Shown: positions 61,202 through 64,000 of the stretch, piece after piece | Layout of the letters: every line of letters begins with the position of its first letter | How positions within the stretch are numbered: position 1 is the stretch's first letter | NCBI GenBank assembly: GCA_027186245.1 | Contig: CP114486.1 | Coordinates: 4,493,501 to 4,557,500, forward strand | DNA from: Coriaria nepalensis | Lineage: Eukaryota; Streptophyta; Magnoliopsida; Cucurbitales; Coriariaceae | Reading direction: 5' to 3' | Length of the DNA stretch: 64,000 nt | The notes under the pieces: model-generated | What the model saw: only the letters and a program-made list of their open reading frames with translations | Database searches by the model: none | What the model was told of the DNA's origin: nothing | Position numbers and translations under genes: made by a program

Positions 61202-62887
61202 ATGATCCACGTTCTTCAGCTGCTTGCTCTCTCCTTTTCACGTACGTAATTTCTTTTACTGTGTCGTTCTGTCTCTTAGTTATAGTTTGATACATCGATT
61301 TTTTACTTTGGTTTTGAATTGGCTTTCCAAAAAAAAAAAAAAAAAAAAAAACAGGGTTTTGTTCACTACAAGGAGTTGAATCGGTTGGAATCAACTATGG
61401 TCAATTGGGCAATAATCTACCACAACCCGAGAAAGTAGTTGAGATGTTAACTTCCCTTAAGATCACGAAAGCAAGAATCTACGACACAAATCCTCAAATC
61501 CTAACATCATTTGCCAACTCCAAAATAGAGCTAATAGTGACAATTGAAAACAAGATGTTAGCCCAGTTAACGGACCCACAACAAGCCCTAGCATGGGTCA
61601 ACACCCACATCCGGCCCTACTTTCCCGCCACGAGAATCACCAGCATTGCCGTTGGAAATGAAGTGTTCACAGACGACGATAAGTCCCTCCTCACGAGTAT
61701 CATCCTGGCCATTGTTAGCATACACGGTGCCCTAGTTCAACTAGGGATAGATTCGTACATTCATGTTTCGACACCTAATTCTTTAGCCGTACTTGAAGAA
61801 TCTTTCCCGCCTTCTGCCGCCACTTTTAAAAGTGACGTATCAGGTGTCATGGTACAATTCTTGCAATACTTATCGAGCACAAAATCGCCTTTTTGGATCA
61901 ACGCATACCCTTATTTTGCTTATAAGAATGACCCAAATAGAATCCCCTTAGACTATGTGCTTTTTAATACAAAATCAGGGATGATGGACCCTTATACTAA
62001 ACTACACTATGATAACATGTTGTACGCTCAAGTTGATGCAGTCATATTTGCTATGTCCAAGATGGGATTTGGGGGGATAGAAGTTCAGGTTTCTGAGACC
62101 GGGTGGCCGTCCAGTGGCGATGCAGATGAAATAGGTGCAACGTCTGTGAATGCAGCAATTTATAATATGAATTTATTGAGGAGGCAAATGGCAAAGGAAG
62201 GTACTCCTTTGAGGCCTAATATGAGATTGGAGGTTTATTTGTTTGCATTGTTCAATGAAGATTTGAAGCCTGGACCCACTTCTGAGAGGAATTATGGTCT
62301 TTATCAGCCTGATGGAAACATGGCTTACAATGTAGGTTTGTCTACTTTGTTGAGTACTAGTAATGCTTCATCAACTTCCTCTTCTCCAATTTCTCTTACC
62401 TCCTCTTCAAATAAGGTAAACCCATAAGGATTTTTTTTTTTTTTTCACACTTTATTTATTTATTATTTTATTTTTTTCCTATTTTCTAATTAACCAATGT
62501 GTGTCAAATCAGTAGGCCGTAGGCACAAAGCTTTCTTGTATAGTTTTATAGATTGAGATCAATCAGTAACTAAATACTCTTTAACCTAATAAGGAAATGT
62601 GATAAACAAAATACTTATTAACATAAAAATGTGATTACTTATTAGGATGTCACCATGATCAACCTGTATATAAGGATATTATTTATTACAGATTCCTCTC
62701 TCCTAATTTCTTATTATAAATTTGGTCTAGATTTTTTATAAGTAATTTCTACTTGTTGGAGGTTTTCATTCCCATGCCCCCTCTTCTTTTGTTTTGTTTT
62801 AGCTTTTAATGATCAATAACATTTTACGTTGCACTTTTTGCTAATGACTTTGCTGAGAATGGAGTGATTGGTAGCGTTTCTTTTATA

Positions 62888-62918
<31 letters not shown>

Positions 62919-63232
62919 ATATATATATAAATAAATAAATTCCTCTATTCCTAAAGTTTGATTTAAGAAAATAAGTGTTGTCGGTACACTTTATTAGTGT
63001 AAATAGTATCGATTCTAAAGTGGGTCGTTTTTAATGGGTACGTACTTAGAAACATTATACATAGAAAGCTAATATCATATCTTATGATTTTGGTTAATTT
63101 GTGCTCTTTATAATCGACTACGACTGATTGAACGTGCAGGCAGCAACAATGGAATATCACAGCTTGGTCTACTGGATGTCTGTAAACTTGCTGATGACCT
63201 TCCAAGTTTGTATGAGAAAACCATTTTACTAA
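61202..63232 (+). CDS. Glucan endo-1,3-beta-glucosidase, GH17, GPI-anchored
   Basis: Three exons join in frame: 61202-61241, 61355-62415 and 63140-63232, giving 397 residues. Exon 1 and the first codons of exon 2 form a signal peptide (MIHVLQLLALSFSRFCSLQG). The mature start VESVGINYGQLGNNLP is the GH17 N-terminus. The acid/base Glu is E116 in IAVGNEVF and the nucleophile is E261 in VQVSETGWPSSG. A Ser/Thr-rich linker follows the catalytic barrel. Exon 3 supplies a hydrophobic end (YWMSVNLLMTFQV) typical of a GPI-anchor signal. There is no X8/CBM43 domain. The layout fits the group of Arabidopsis At2g27500. It should cut beta-1,3-glucan (callose) at the cell surface or plasmodesmata. The continuous frame to 62427 runs two codons into intron 2 and stops, so the splice is needed for the anchor. 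Confidence 0.92.
61322..61351 (+). repeat. A-run before the GH17 exon 2 acceptor
   Basis: About 22 A residues (61329-61351) directly precede the CAG acceptor at 61352-61354, where a pyrimidine tract is usually found. The exon 2 frame nevertheless needs this acceptor. Confidence 0.6.
62416..63139 (+). other. GH17 intron 2 with AAAT microsatellite
   Basis: 724-bp GT-AG intron, AT-rich, with an ATAA repeat at 62886-62940 interrupted by a short TA run. Confidence 0.7.
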
Positions 63233-64000
63233 GCAAATGGCCACGTCGACTATATGAATAATGATTAGTATTTTTTTGGTAAGAAAAGAAAAAGAAAAAG
63301 AAATCATTATTTTTTTTTCCTATCATGAAAATAATCAGCACGTGCAAAATAAGACCACCGTGCATCTTAATGATAAGAAAAATAAATGAGCTTTAATTAG
63401 GGTTTATGTCGGAAGTAGCAAAAGGATGTTGTATATAATATATAGTAATTATTCAACAAATTCCCTAATGTAATCCGTTTACTTGATATAAGATAATGTT
63501 CATTTTTACTCTGTTATCATTATTAATTTCTAATCGTTAATCAATGTCCAATTCTTGTTCGTTTTCAGCTGTTAGCTTTAATTAATCTTTTTTTTTTTTT
63601 TAATTTTAACGCAATATCAATATGTATTGTTGAGTTTAATTCCTATGTAATAACACCCATCTCCATATAGGACGTCGCATTCAGTCAACTTACGTACATA
63701 TTCATAGTGGGTGGTGAGAAAGTATATGTAATTGTATGACTAGCTACCGACGTCTGTACGTAGGAAGAAAAGTAGTCTTCTTTTAGACGTGGAATCCAAT
63801 AAGCTAAAATATGAAAGAGGGAAAATTTATTGCATGTAAAGTATATGATATAAATTTACGTAACAAATTAAATATTATCGTAATTATATATATAAATTTT
63901 AAGTAATAATTGATGTTATATAATAAAATTTTGATAAATTAATATTTTTAAAATTGAATAAATTTATTCATTTAATGAAATATTAAATTATTTAGAAAAA
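63233..64000. other. 3' UTR and AT-rich spacer
   Basis: No gene seen to the end of the window. Confidence 0.5.

Overview
The window is nuclear DNA from a plant, most likely a eudicot. It is AT-rich, its genes are broken by short GT-AG introns, its protein families are land-plant ones (BAHD acyltransferase, PRONE-type RopGEF, BZR1/beta-amylase fusion, VQ protein), and about a third of it is retrotransposon wreckage. I cannot name the species. Coordinates below come from splicing by eye against family conservation; UTRs and transcription starts are inferred.

Layout. 1-1177: 3' part of a BAHD acyltransferase (+). 1942-4630: NFD4-like major facilitator (+, 3 exons). 4796-10920: dead Ty1/copia element (-) with a 2.1-kb solo-LTR-like element nested at 6462-8555. 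11245-12192: 147-aa conserved plant protein (+, 5 exons). 12471-18903: dead Ty3/gypsy element (-) with a palindrome-rich minisatellite near its 3' end. 19699-21941: RING-H2 E3 ligase (+, 6 exons). 22500-25804: BAM8-type BZR1/beta-amylase fusion (+, 10 exons), tail to tail with a RopGEF14-like gene at 29522-26059 (-, 7 coding exons). 32990-35118: copia gag scrap and subtilase pseudogene. 38954-39846: EAR-motif C2H2 zinc-finger gene with a frameshift. 44049-45266: F-box/kelch gene. 46006-46261: broken small membrane-protein gene. 47100-50670: CUL4 fragments and a receptor-like cytoplasmic kinase pseudogene, partly duplicated. 50671-51440: copia LTR with truncated 3' end. 51888-52265: VQ-motif gene behind a regular array of W-boxes. 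53573-60100: MITE-like, copia-derived and fold-back elements. 61202-63232: GH17 beta-1,3-glucanase (+, 3 exons) with an apparent GPI-anchor tail.

The intact genes do not form a pathway; this is ordinary dispersed plant gene order. The structures most worth a second look are the 9-bp-period W-box array before the VQ gene, the palindromic minisatellite in the gypsy element, the cleanly dated nested insertion, the ~1-kb fold-back element, the duplicated CUL4/kinase debris, and the altered active-site loop in the BAM8-like protein. I saw no convincing undescribed system and do not claim one.
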